A DNA stretch of 64,000 bases from Romanomermis culicivorax (lineage: Eukaryota; Nematoda; Enoplea; Mermithida; Mermithidae), in assembly GCA_963922205.1 (NCBI GenBank), contig CAWUHX010000120.1, forward strand, positions 1 through 64,000, given 5' to 3'. The first letter of the stretch is position 1. Each line of letters begins with the position of its first letter. Under the pieces are notes generated by a model. It saw only the letters and a list, made by a program, of their open reading frames with translations, was not told where the DNA came from and made no database searches. Position numbers and translations under genes: made by a program. Below are positions 11,992 to 23,700 of the stretch, piece after piece.

Positions 11992-12612
11992 TCAAAAATA
12001 TTGATAAATGGCCAATGAGGCGTTTGTGGCGCGAATGTGAACAGCAATAGTAATGCATATACCCAATCGACTGAACAAGTTGATCAGCACTATCTCTTGC
12101 ATGGTGTGCAGCCAAATGAATTCAATTTTTGGTTCATTGCGTGGAGGATAACAGGGCGTGGCAAGTGTGATAGTGTGCAGTCTGACATAATTGGGCAATG
12201 TAACTGCCTGGCTCGGCAGTTGTGGGATAGTGCGCAGGACCATACAAGTTGAGGGGATGGCTTCGAGTACGGGTCTGGTAGTAATGAACAAGGCTAGCTG
12301 CCATGCTGCAGTGCTCCTAATTGTGGCAACTGGGACAGTTGTGGCTGGCATCGATTTGACAGTGGTGGAAGATGGCAGCACTAAGGCTGTGATTGGCAAT
12401 GATGCTATGGTCGTCATAGCAGTTTCTGATTCAGTAGAGGTCGTTTCTACATCCATAGGCGGAGCTGGAGGCAACGGAGCTTTGAACTCCTGCTGGGGCC
12501 GCAGATTTTTGAGGTGATGGGCTAACTGGCCTTGAATTTTGGCATCGCAGTGTAGCCAACTAATATGATTATATTTGGTCAAAGTGGAAAGTGCTTTGAT
12601 AATTCGCCTCAT
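11992..12612 (-). pseudogene. Unknown Pro/Thr-rich protein of element B, possibly gag-like
   Basis: 206 codons open. The first half holds a basic stretch, then PLPPAPPMDVE and a long Thr/Ser/Ala/Pro-rich segment. The second half looks globular (EIVLINLF, AVHIRATNASLAIYQYF). It lies 3' of RNase H, where integrase would be expected. From memory, similar blocks occur in repeat proteins of mermithid nematodes, where they may be gag-like; I cannot confirm that. It could instead be the gag of a second element joined head to tail. Confidence 0.45.
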
Positions 12613-12741
12613 AAAAAATCATAGAGTGAACTTCACACATTTTTTACTTTGCCTTCAGTGATGAGGGGCGGTGCCATGGTGATCGAGCAACTTGTCATCC
12701 AACAGTTGGGAAGCAAAGGCCATAACAAAGGCCGTTTCATG

Positions 12742-13143
12742 TCATCGTAAACTTTCTTTTGGCAAGAGCGCTGGATCATCATCATCAAAAACCACTGGTG
12801 ACTGGTTCCATTCCTCTTTTCGTTTCTTCTTTTTCTTTTTCGGTGCTTTTGGGACCATCAGCAACTTTGGGTGGGTTGTTCTGGTTAACGTTTTGATGTT
12901 GCCCAAACCGTTAACTTGGGTGCCTAAGCAAAAAGACCAACCCTGGTTGGAGTATGTGCAATTGTACATGAAAAATTGATACACTGAAAGAACCTCATCC
13001 TCCATGATGGCTGGTAAGGCGACCTGCGAGAGCATCGGGTATATGGTGGCGTTAGAGTCTGTGGGCACCACTTTGGTCAACAGAACATTGTGAAAGGCAG
13101 GGATGGAGGTCTGGGCCAGCCCATCAATTTCAGGGGCATCCAA
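12742..13143 (-). pseudogene. Unknown element B protein segment with a Lys-rich tract
   Basis: 133 codons open. It contains KVVPTDSNATIYPMLSQ, several scattered Cys and aromatic residues, then a Lys/Glu-rich tract with eight Lys or Arg in a row and an acidic run (DDDDP). It appears continuous with the Pro/Thr-rich segment that follows on the minus strand. No catalytic motif is visible. Capsid or nucleic-acid binding would fit the basic tract, but that is a guess. Confidence 0.4.
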
Positions 13144-13288
13144 TGAATTATGCCGGTGAAGCGATGTGGGGTTGTAGATATAGGGTATGAAACCTTAGTG
13201 GTGGAAAGCGAGGAACATAAGTATCGGGCAGAATGCATCGAGCAGGCGGTAGGCAAGGACGTTGGGTTGCAAATACAAATTTTTATGA

Positions 13289-13745
13289 TCATTGAAAACT
13301 AGAGGGCATCAGAACAATTGAGGGTGAGCCAAGAGACGTTGAGAGCCCACATAGCCGAAACTGTGGCTTTAAGTGTATGTTTTTCCAATATCCAATACTA
13401 CAGGCCAGCTCATAGAGTGGCAAGGAGATGGAGATATTTCGTATAACTTGATAAGCATTGAAATGAAAAGCTTTGATCACAGGGTCCTTGTTTTTCTTCT
13501 GTAAAGAATGCAGATGGCTGTCTTGCAGCATTAGCTGTTTGCAGTTATGCAACAGTTTTGGAGATGGTGGTGTCAGCTGCATGTGCGGTTGAAATCTCTT
13601 CTTGTTTGGTGGCATCTACTGTAGGCAACTCGAACGGGGCCAATGGCGGCAGGGGTCTAGAGAGTGTGGTTTGATTGATGGGTTGTTTTGACATAGCACG
13701 GGTGATGGCATTGATGTCAGCATCGACTAGAGCTTGCAGCGGCAT
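13289..13745 (-). pseudogene. Segment between RNase H and the Pro/Thr-rich region
   Basis: Two overlapping minus-strand frames (13545-13745 and 13289-13615). The first, with PTVDATKQEEISTAHAAD, looks like the spacer that usually precedes an integrase zinc finger in Gypsy elements. The finger itself does not follow. This suggests a junction or deletion near 13.5 kb where integrase was lost. Confidence 0.4.
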
Positions 13746-13971
13746 TCCAACAGACTATATATCAGTTACCATGGGATCAGCATCCAATATCCTTTTGGTG
13801 GAGCGAAACTGTATGGTGGAAAATCTCGGTGGCTAATTCATTGGGTCTGGCAGCTTTTAAGTTAATCTTTTTGAGACAAAAAATTGGCACAGGGTTATCT
13901 TTGCCTTTGACGTATCCAACTTTGTAATCATAATCTTGAAGGTTGATAACAAAGCATTGAAGGTGTGAATT

Positions 13972-15577
13972 TCAGTGCTTTTTATCTTTGAGCCATTTGA
14001 GCGGCTCGTGATTGGTATGAACATTAACTTTCTGGCCATACACATAGTGGTGGTACACACGGAATCCATAAATGATGGCCAGACATTCTAAGTCAGTTGT
14101 GCTGTATCGGGTTTCAGCATCAGTAAGTGTGCAGCTATTATAGGTGATTACCCATTTGTCATCGCCACTTTCTTGGTATAATATCGAGCCAATGGTGATT
14201 GTACTTGCATCAGTTTGAATTATGAATTGAGTTTTGCCGTTGTAAATGGCATAACAGAGGATAGGTGATGACATTACGGCTTTCTTGGTGCCGTCACAAG
14301 CTTTTTTATGATCTTCTGTGACATAATAGTTGGAATCCTGGCAGAGTAGTGTGTAAAAAAGGCTTGACAATGTGGCCTATTGTGGGATGAATAGTTTGCA
14401 TCACTGAACAGGACCCAAAAACCCTGCATACTTTTTTTGGTTCGGGGAAACTCGTTTTGGGGGATGGCTTTGACTTTCTCAGGATCAGCTGCAATTCCCT
14501 CTGTGTCAGGGAGATGTCCCAAAAACAGGAATTCACACTTGCCGGGCGGGAGCATAAGATTGGCAGTGCAGAGGGCATTGAAACTAATTTGCAAATCTTC
14601 TAAATGTTCTTCAAACAAATTCTAGAAAATGATAATATCATTGATATAAATGAGACAAATTTTCCAAATGTATGGGCGAAGAATTTTTTCCATTAAAGGT
14701 TGAAATTCCCCAGGTGCATTCTTCAAGCCCAACAGGAGAACTATGAAACGAAACAAACCTTCTTGGCAAATGAAGGTTGTTTTATTGCAGGAGTCAGTGT
14801 CGAGTGGTACCTGCCAGTACTCAGCTTTGAGGTCGAGAATTGTGAAGAGTTTGGCTTGTCTGATAATGTCCAGATAATGGTCGATGCACAGAATTGGAAA
14901 TTTGTGGCTGGGCGCCTGTCATGTCTATCATGCCTACCATGGGGCACCACGATCCATCCTTTTTCTTTACCAGGAATAGCAGTCAGGCCCAGGGCCAATG
15001 GGACGGTTCAATAAACTCGTTATCAAGCATTTCTTGAATATGGCCGCTGATGATTGGTCTTTGCTCCATGGCCATGCAATAATAGTGGGAGGATATGGGG
15101 TTTGCTGTACTGGTATTAATGCTGATGGTCAACTCGTTTGTGATAGTAGGCTTGTTGGTGGTGAGGCTAAAGATATCTCGGTTTTGCCAAAGCATACAGA
15201 GGGCCTTGGCTTTCTGGGTGGTGGAAACAGGTGTCTTTTGGGTCATTTTGTTCAAAGTGAAATGGAGCTTTTGTTTGTCCATGTGGTGTGGCAAAGACTT
15301 ATGCAATGCAGCTGGTTCATGATCAATTAGGTTGTGATCCAAAGTCGCAACGACCATGTTGAGATGGTTTGCGACAGTCACAAATTCTAGTGTGGTTAGT
15401 GATGATGATTAGTTGGTTGGGTTGAAGCTTTATACTGTTGGGTGTATTGTTGACGAACAATAAGGGGCTCATGCACTTGGTGATATTGACGATAGGGGTT
15501 TCAACTGGGAATTCTGTAGCAACTTGATTGTTGGTCAAAGGTTGAACGATTAAATCAGGAATTGAAGTGGAAGTCAT
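13972..15577 (-). pseudogene. Element B reverse transcriptase and RNase H
   Basis: RT fingers and palm are spread over several frames (15381-14983, then 14998-14741 and 14618-14274). Recognisable blocks include the C-terminal palm LPPGKCEFLFLGH and EGIAADPEKVKAI. At about 14645-14660 the catalytic motif reads YIND where YxDD is expected. RNase H (14370-13972) has IIQTDAST and DLECLA, but the third Asp motif reads HTNH instead of HTDH. At least three frameshifts break the gene. Two catalytic Asp-to-Asn changes parallel the one in element A. Confidence 0.8.
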
Positions 15578-15681
15578 GGGGAAAACCTTACCTCTTATCC
15601 ATTGATGACAATTGGCGAAATAGAAATGGAGGCCTGGGCAATGAGGAAAATTGATTTCGCGAGCTTGGTGACCTCCATCTG

Positions 15682-16239
15682 TCAGGTGGGCAGTTGGTGT
15701 AAACTAGGTTGCAGATGCTGAATGGATTGTTCCACTTTGATTTCTTCTATCTGGCTGGAAGTATCTGTTCTATCCTCACAAAACCTAGCCCTCTCTTCTT
15801 CCCAGATTTCTTCCAAAACATTGTCACAAGCCGTGCTAAGAAACGTTTTTGTTAATGGTCTGACTGCAGTGATCACTTTAAGTGGCAGTTTCACATCTTC
15901 GATCTCCATATAGTTATCTTTAAAGTTAAGGATGGCATTGATATTGGGGTGCGCCAAGAATTCAGTAGCAATTATACATTGATCGTTGCTGTCATTGTCC
16001 AGGATGATGCATTTGATCATATGTTCTCTGAAAGCAGATTCCATAGTAATGACAATGGTGCCATGTATGGTAAGGAAGACTCCGTTGGTGACTGTTTTTT
16101 CCCAAATAGGGAGCGAAAGCGACTGTTTGTGAAAAGCACATTTGATAAGAAGGGAACACAACACTGAACATTGGGGGTCAGTGTCAATGAGGGTGTAGGT
16201 GTTGACGCTCCCAATTTTGATAGTATTTGAAAAGCACAT
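15682..16239 (-). pseudogene. Element B retropepsin-like protease
   Basis: 185 codons open. KIGSVNTYTLIDTDPQCSVL is the active-site region of a retroviral-type aspartic protease, with the catalytic DTG altered to DTD. Farther on, an IIATEFLAHPNIN block matches the flap and C-terminal side. It sits between the gag end and RT, as in Gypsy elements. Confidence 0.68.
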
Positions 16240-16259
16240 GTGGAGGCATATTTCTGGAC

Positions 16260-17100
16260 AAATGTTTTCATAGGGGGATTTAAATTGTCAATTTGGCACA
16301 CAGATGATCGGATATAGCAAGGATCATCTGTGGCATGGGCCATTGCAGCCCACTGGATGATCTTGGGGCTGACAATAGGAGAGGCTGAGGCTATTTCTTT
16401 AGATGGCATCACCATAGTGGCCATAGAAGTCAGTTGGGCATTGGCATGTGCATCCAAGGTGCTGACTGTGGTATTTGCGGAAGTTGAGGGCAGGGCCAGC
16501 AGGGCCAACAGAATATTGGATGACTGGGAGTTGGTGCGGGATGAATCTGAAAGTGTTGTAATGTAGGGGACCAGCCCAGCATTATCATGTATGTGTTGCT
16601 CCCAAGGCATGGCATATTCCAAATTTGGGTAAATGGCATATGTGTTCTGAACAAGTTCATTAGGATGAGAAAAACAGTTACCTTGGTTATTATATCCAGG
16701 TGAACCTCACACGTAATTGCTGCCTCTTGCAGAAGGTGCTCCATGTTGTGGTCTCCACTTGCCTTGTCTGCTGATATCGTTGGAATTTGTTCTTAAATCA
16801 AGCGCAGGTTGCTGCATATGATAAGAAGAGCAGCCTTGTTCAGATCTTTGATTTCCTTGGACCTTTTGTTGTTTTAGCCAATTGCAATTTTTGGTATTGT
16901 GCCTGCAGTATTTGTGAGCATCACATCAAAGGCCTGTGGCTTGATTTTGGTAGGGGCGCAAACCATACTGGCTAGTGGAGCAGTCAAATCGATCAGGATA
17001 ATTGTCACCGGAATGTGAGTTTTCTTGCAGAGCCGGATCACAGGCCCCAGATTAATGGTCGTCTGTGAGGAAGTAGGATTGGTGTTCCTCACGCTTGCAG
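16260..17100 (-). pseudogene. Element B gag C-terminal region with a degenerate zinc-knuckle-like block
   Basis: In one minus-strand frame near 16.9 kb the text CDAHKYCRHNTKNCNW has the Cys/His spacing of a gag nucleocapsid block. Between it and the protease (16622-16260) lies a linker rich in Ala, Ser, Thr and Met. Frames are interrupted. The assignment rests on position and the Cys/His pattern only. Confidence 0.4.
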
Positions 17101-17320
17101 TCCCATTGTTTGATCAATTGTTCTAGAAGAATTTCTGTTCGTGGTTGCTGCTGTTGGAACTAAACGTTCTTTGGTTATGCTGGTGGATGTGCTTGGACTT
17201 GATAATCCGTAGAGAACTCGTGGTTGTGGTATAGGGACTTCTATATTTCTGACTGGAAAAATACTGAAAAAATATAGGTTGCTGGAAAATGTCTTTCAAA
17301 ATAAAAAAATATTTCAAAAC

Positions 17321-18094
17321 TAGCCATTTTTTTAAATCTGTTGTAAAACCTTAGGAGTAATATAATTATGGTTTTTTGAAGTCATTGCGTTTTGTAATGT
17401 GACATTTGGTAAGGCAAAATATGTGTAGTGAGAATTTTGTCACAATCATAATTAATTGATTTTTGTAAGTTGGATGTGGCATATATGATGCATTAATTTC
17501 ACTTTCGAAAAAAAACTATGCAGGATGGTTTCATCTTAATCTATGTGGAAGCATAATGTGGTCTGTATTAAGTATTATTTCTCTATAAGTCACTTGTTCA
17601 GTATATGGTGAGTGTGTTCTACATGACACTTGTGCACTGGGTGGTGCATGTGTATCCCAATCAAGTTAACATCTCAATAATGGCCCAAAAGCACAGAATC
17701 CTCATTTACATTTCCAACAGGTGGAACAAATTTCTGATACCTTTCTTGAATATTAGCTTACTTTAATAGCTATCCAAAGTTCTTAAGGCACTAAAGACTC
17801 ATAATTCCAACCAATTTTGTGTTTAAAGCAACATGCCAGGAGAAGTGAATTGATCTCTTGCTGCAAAAAAAACATTTGGAAGAGAACTTATACATTATTA
17901 TGTGGGCGATGTTGAATAGTTTGAAACTATACAAAGCTTTGTCAGAATGCTGCTATTTTGGATTAGAAAACTTCAAAAATCATCCAACTCATATGCAAGT
18001 GAAAATATTTAAAGATTTTTCATGTATATTGAAAAAATCTACTATCTATGAGGGTATGTCTCCTTAATTCTAATTGAAAAAATTTTCTTTTCAG
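17321..18094. other. No recognised gene; presumed intron
   Basis: AT-rich sequence between element B and a trypsin-like exon. A good acceptor (TTTTCTTTTCAG) ends it. Confidence 0.5.
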
Positions 18095-18306
18095 GAAGGC
18101 GAACATCAGTGGCCTGACAGCTGTGCTTGGAAAATTTGCGGACATTGTAATCCCTGTGAAGTCGATATACTCTAATAATCATGTATCACTGGTCAAGTTG
18201 GTTAAGGCCGTTAACTTCACCAGAAATATAAAGCCATTGCCATTGTCGAATGGGACCAGGTCAGATTTCTCATCCTGCCAAACACGGCAAAGATCACCCA
18301 AATTAG
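18095..18306 (+). pseudogene. Trypsin-like exon lacking the catalytic Asp
   Basis: Bounded by TTTTCAG and a GTGAAT donor. The frame enters in phase 2 and leaves in phase 1, exactly like exon 5 of the intact protease gene (29295-29578). Residues LGKFADIVIPVKSIYSN, then LVKLVKAVNFTRNIKPLPL, match the strand around chymotrypsin Asp102. The DIAL block that carries the Asp is deleted, so VSLVKL follows directly. With the upstream exon at 2429-2643 (His to Arg, phase 2 exit) this makes one consistent gene for an inactive trypsin homolog or pseudogene. I found no later exons with the catalytic Ser. Confidence 0.6.
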
Positions 18307-19259
18307 GTGAATATTGCAAATTTTCATAGCCTTTTAGTTGCAACCTGCTAATGAACTAAGAATCTGTATAATGGTAAATCACTTAGAATAATCGAGCTCT
18401 AATAACCTGATATTTCTTTGCTACATGTGTGATATATTGACAAATGCAAGATACACACATAAGACAAAAATAACAAAAACTAGTAATATGTTAAAATGAA
18501 TTTTACTAACTGCAGCATAGGATCTTATCTGCCATCCAATAAGAATTATCACTCTCAGTTTTGAAACATTTTTGCCATTCGGAAGGCACCATAGAAGTAC
18601 AAACAACATCCTCCACAGTGAGAGAAAGTCTTAGCCAAAATTTTCCCTTTCTGTTGGGTACAGTAAGAAGGCTTTGATATATACCTACTTGATATATACT
18701 TACTGTATATTCAATATTTGAAAAACTGGTCAGTTACAGTGGAAAACTGTCTGATTTCAAAGAAAATATTGCAATGAGGGTATAGAATATGAAATATATT
18801 TTAAACAGGATCCTATTTTAGTAATACAATTACTGTGTTCTTGTCACACAGTGGGCCATAAATTGTAAACTTTTTGATTAAAAGAACCAACAAAGAGATG
18901 AATACACTATATACTACACAGTGCCCCTTTGAATGAATAGGAAAAACAAAAAAAGTTAAAGTAACTGACAGTCATAAATACATGAACATTTTATTGAGAT
19001 TATCTTCCTAATGGCACAAAAATTTTAATTTGGATTTAGATAAAAAAAACATTTCATAAACCATGCTATAACAGAAATCTGCTTAAATGAGTTGACTACT
19101 TTTGAAAGAAGGTGCTCAAAACTGTTAGCTTTCTCCATCAGTGGAGAAAGTCTTCAAAACATTGCAAGTCAAGTCTCTGACATAACAGAGGCATCTCAGT
19201 ATTTATAGGTGCATGTGTCAAGAATAGAATGGAAATGCTTACTGTTTGTACAAATGATA
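18307..19259. other. No recognised gene
   Basis: Searched by eye for the remaining exons of the trypsin homolog (a GDSGG block). None found. Confidence 0.45.
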
Positions 19260-19263
19260 TGAT

Positions 19264-20694
19264 TGTCACATTAAGTAGAATTTGGAGCCATGTCACATTA
19301 AACGAAATAGGACAATCACATTGATGAGTAAAAACCCATACCATATTCATAGAAGATATGGTCATGTCACTGCAAGTGGCATGCTATGACCCTGTTGGGT
19401 GGCTCGCTTAGGTATCTACTTCAGTAACCTAACCCAGCTGGTACTACCACAGGAAAACTTACAGTGTACCTCGGCCTTGTCCTAATAATCAGCTGTAGAA
19501 TAGTGGACAACGCCACCAGGTCAGGGGTGGCAATCCCTAGTCCTCATTCACTGAGAATGAGGGATGGTGCCATTCGTGGAATGGCTTACTGTAGGGGACC
19601 CGATTGCTAACCTAAATCCCCTCATTGGCCCTGACCTTAAGGGTTCAAGGGCTTTCTCAACTGAGGGTACTCTCAAGGCAAAACTGACTTAAGGATGATT
19701 CCCACAAATATACCCTCAAGAACAATAAACCCTGAGAAGACTCACTAAATCCTCTTCCCAAAGTACTCAGCACCGGGCAACGGGTTCAAGGGTCAAACAT
19801 GGGTCCTGCAGACAGCAGCGAAGCGGGTTCAATAATCGGAAAGCGGTTTGGGGTGGAGGGTAAGCGAATGGGAGTCGGTGAGTGATGGTATCAAAACATT
19901 CCTCGAGGAGGCAACCGGGGTTCTTGATCAACTGGGGAGGGGGTAAACTCCTAAGGTTGGGTTATGGTAACTGGCAAGGCAAGGGAGACTGAAGGCCAAT
20001 ATGTAAATTTGTTGGACAGGCGGCAGACGCAGGCGCAATATGCAAATTATAATATAAACAATGCAGGCAAATGCAGGAACGCAGTCTGTAAAAGGCAAAA
20101 GATGATTAGGCCCAAAAATGAGTGCAAAATTAACGAAACAAGCTCTTTTAAATGGCCCCATAATCTACAGTATGCCTTGGGCGGAGCTAAGACACACCCA
20201 TGCTAACTTCTGCAGCAGAAATTGCTGCAGAAGATGCCTATGGTCACATAGACATTTTCCTGTTCACTACGTTAAGCATTGGGGTGAGTTTTCACTCTCC
20301 ATGCTTAACATAGGAATGTCATCTAGTGAGAATTTCCAACTAGGCATTTCAGGTTGCGAAACGTCACTAGTTTTACAGATAAGAGGTGCATGTTGTGCTC
20401 CAATTACAGTGATGAGCTTGGAGAGCTTATCTTTAACGAAAATTCTGACTAGTAGGTTACATACTGTAGTCTATGTGCACAATGGAAAAATAACAAATCA
20501 TTATGGAAATCAAAGTTGGAAAGTAGAACATAAACGAAACACAAAAAGTACACACAGAAATTGCATGTAAAAATTATGAAAATGGAATGCAAAATTAATG
20601 TGAGTTACTGTAAAACAAAATGTGGCCAAAAAACATAGCCGAAAAATATGATGTGAATCACATGATGCTGGGCGAAATTCGTCGGCACGTAACA
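19264..20694 (-). repeat. Solo LTR, family C (1.43 kb)
   Basis: In minus orientation it runs from TGTTACGTGCCGACG to TTAATGTGACA and is homologous over its length to 45433-46865 and 51512-52873. It is flanked by a 4-bp duplication, TGAT (19260-19263 and 20695-20698), which fixes its ends as a complete solo LTR. The LTR holds short palindromes such as CTGCAGCAGAAATTGCTGCAG. Confidence 0.85.
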
Positions 20695-20698
20695 TGAT

Positions 20699-21554
20699 GT
20701 TCAAATACTTGTAGACTGAAAACAATCATGCTCAGGTATAATTAAAAGCTAAAAGCTGAAGTTGTTGTTAGGAAAGTTTATACATGTAGATTGCAAGTTG
20801 AGCATTCATTATAAAGACGTAGATTACATAAATGATTTTTTACCATCAAGGCACATGATGCTTCAACTATCTTTCACACCAGTTTTGTTGTCAGGCTGTC
20901 ACTTCCAAATTTTGAATGTCAGATAGACCTTGGCCACCATGTTGAGTTATCTCACTACAATATAAAAATAATACTATTTTCTATTGCAATTATTTAAAAA
21001 AAAACTGTTTGCATAAACTCGGATTGCATACATGAAAAATACACAACAAAAAACAACAATTTTGTTCAAATACATATGGCTAGTGAAAAATTTTTTCTTT
21101 CAAACAACTCTTTCTCCCCTCCTTGTCTATTTTTAGAATTATAGATTACATAAACATCAACATACTGGGAGCTGTCATTGATTTGTTGTCACAATTTTTG
21201 CCATCTTCCTCCAATGGAATTCTTTTTGGAGATCTTTTGTGTCAAGTTATATTATTCTTAAATTAGTTTTGACCACAACAACTGGGAAAGTAAAACACCT
21301 CTCAAATTACAGAGAATGATCTTGCTGTATCATCACTCTTTTCTAGCTTTAGCATCTAAACAGTGAGGAATCAACTTCCAGTCAAACAACACTAATTCTT
21401 ATTATGTTATACTTCATACAGTGAGCTAGCAAACATAAAATGTCAGCTGACACTATGAAACTGGCCAACGGGAACAAACATTAAGCATGATGTTCCACAA
21501 CATTTAATTGACTCCTTGGCTTCTAGGTTTCAAAGCAGTATACTGAAGTCTGTA
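20699..21554. other. No recognised gene
   Basis: AT-rich, no motif found. Confidence 0.45.
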
Positions 21555-21890
21555 TTTGGGTCAAAAGTTGTAAGCAATACAACTAAACGGTCTATTGGCT
21601 TGAATACAACTGACTGCTAATGCAACTTCCTATGACTAGAGATTGATACAGTGCAACAGTTCCTTAGCAGAACTAAACACAACTCTCAGTCACCAACCAA
21701 TAACTGAATTTACACAAGCTTGCAATCATAAAGCAATCAGGGTTACCCCAGAAATTTCCTGCAGGCTAACACACAACGCAATAAAAACTCAGTACAACAA
21801 TATCCATGTGGGGTCCAGGACAGCCATAATATGGTAAAATTTTACTGCACCATGCTTACCTCCACTCAGTGCGCAAGATGTAAGTTAGTC
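21555..21890 (+). repeat. Diverged copy of the long-TIR arm
   Basis: Aligns by eye with 39030-39365: shared blocks include ACAGTGCAACAGTTC, CAGTCAC, AATATCCA and CCTCCACTCA-TGCGC. Same orientation as the left arm. No partner arm is nearby, so this is a fragment or solo end. Confidence 0.6.
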
Positions 21891-22108
21891 TATGTTGTCA
21901 GCATCCCATTTACAGATGAGAAAAAAGACAATGACAAAGCCCCCTAGTGATGACTGGACAAAAAATTATAAAAATGATAAAATCAATCTTTTTCAGCTGA
22001 ATTATGTCGTCATCCATAGACCAATTTCGAATAGATAAGGGAACACTGCAACTGTAGGCACAACCCAAAAAGGCATGTTGTGCATATTAAGCTAATAATA
22101 TGTACTAG

Positions 22109-22581
22109 GGCCGTCTCGGTCTAGTGGTTATCGCCTCTGGCTGCTAGTCTCAAGAACCAGGTTCGATTCCAGGTGTAACCCGAAATTGAATTTCTGGTAG
22201 CTGGCTCAGGCAGACACAGTCTTTCATCCTCTCGGGGTAGATAAATTGTGTAGGCGAGCTTGGAACACTGCTTGCCGGGGTCCACTCAGCCCAGTTAGCA
22301 TGTTGGCGATAGTGCAGCGAATGAGGAGGTGAGTTTATTCCATTATGAGGTAGGTAGCCGATCAAGTCCTGCTTGTCAGGCAGACGCCAGCCTATGGAAT
22401 GTGGCCTCCACTAGGCAGTTAAAAGCACCCGAAGAGCGCCTCTCATACAAGGTGGGCACTTGTATGACGATATAGTCCTGTAAAGCCTGCCTTTCTGGCT
22501 ATAGGAAAAATGGGTAGGTGTACCCACAAAAATTTTTTGAAAAAGAAAAAAAAATAATAAAAAATAAAAAAAAAATAATAA
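22109..22581 (+). mobile_element. tRNA-derived SINE
   Basis: The head has RNA polymerase III boxes CGGTCTAGTGG (A) and GGTTCGATTCC (B) with tRNA spacing and a nearly intact T stem (CCAGG/CCAGG). A unique body of about 310 bp follows, then an A- and AAT-rich tail (about 22528-22581). A perfect 16-bp target duplication, TAATAATATGTACTAG, flanks it at 22093-22108 and 22582-22597. Head, tail and duplication together are diagnostic of LINE-mobilised SINE insertion. The long clean duplication suggests a fairly recent event. Confidence 0.88.
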
Positions 22582-22597
22582 TAATAATATGTACTAG

Positions 22598-23055
22598 TAA
22601 TGCAATGATTGAACAAACCAGATCCTCTTTCATCACGCCTGGCTTGATAGGACCTTTTTTAGGACATTTCCTCATTGCTATGGAGGTTGAAAAACAAAAA
22701 AAAATTATTAAAACACAAAATTTCAAAATTTTGAAGGTTTTTTTTTGTTTCAGAAGCTTAACAAACTTTTTTTCACATTTAGCTGGCAGCATTTCAATAT
22801 TTTTCCACGCATTTCAATCAGAAAATGTTGAAAAAAAATTACAATTTTACATATAAGTATTAATAAAAAAAGGGTGTGAAATTATCACAAATTTCTAGAA
22901 AGTTTTGAGTTTTCATGATTTTACATTTTGGACTATAAAAAGTGTAAAATTCTGCATAATTTTTTCAAATTCATACTTTTAACAGTCTTGTATATTGTGG
23001 CTCGCAACCCATTGGATATTGAGGCTCACAATGCTTGCACTTACACAGGTATATA
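22598..23055. other. No recognised gene
   Basis: AT-rich sequence with homopolymer runs. Nothing identifiable. Confidence 0.45.
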
Positions 23056-23700
23056 GTGTGAAATATATTTCAGCACATATCCCATGTTATCACTAATCCC
23101 ACATACAAAGATATCTTGTGTAATAATGTGTTCAACGCTATGAAATATGTTCTGTATTATAACCTATTTTTCAATATAACATATCCAATGTTTCAATAAA
23201 TTTTATGTCATAATGTACCTCATGCTATAATGTATCTGATGCTTTAAAATATTCAATGTTAGAAAATATTTTGAATTGAAGGAAAAAACAGATCGCCACA
23301 TTGGGATTATGGGCTGATCTCTTGCATGATAGGGAGTCACAGGATTCTCACCCCTTTCACCTGGCATATTTGCCATATGGGTTAGTCCTTTTTATAATTA
23401 TTGCTCCATAAGGTAAATTGATTAGGATGCATTGATATTATCAAGCAAAATCACTTCAAGAGTGATTATTTTGTAGTTGTCAATATAACATATCCCATGT
23501 TATTACATATACCAGATTATAATATACATCATATAATAGCATATGCCACCTTATAAGATATCTGATGTGATAGTGTATTGGATTTTATTACACATCCCAT
23601 GTTAGAACATATCTCATGTTGAAACATATATAATATTATAACATGTCCCAAAGTGTAACCCATCCTATGTTACTGCATATCCTATATTTTATATATTTTT
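23056..23700. repeat. Degenerate near-palindromic minisatellite
   Basis: Many imperfect copies of a unit of roughly 22 bp resembling ATAACATATCCCATGTTAT, itself nearly its own reverse complement. They lie in two blocks (about 23056-23275 and 23475-23700) separated by about 200 bp of unrelated sequence. Confidence 0.65.

Larger units (their letters stand above)
10268..17320 (-). mobile_element. Element B: Gypsy-like LTR retrotransposon, degraded and 5' truncated
   Basis: Read on the minus strand the order is a gag end (about 17100-16780), protease (16239-15682), RT (15577-14371), RNase H (14370-13972), a Pro/Thr-rich region (about 13745-11240), a polypurine tract (10718-10707) and the 3' LTR (10706-10268). 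No matching 5' LTR is visible near 17.1-17.7 kb, so the 5' end is lost; the upper limit given is approximate. No integrase zinc finger or DDE core was found. Many frameshifts and stops mark it as old. Confidence 0.75.

Noticed and set aside
9895-17640. A 16-base inverted match (ATGACACTTGTGCACT) near 9.91 and 17.62 kb
   Set aside because: Similarity does not extend beyond about 25 bases, so it is not convincing as element ends or a duplication around element B.
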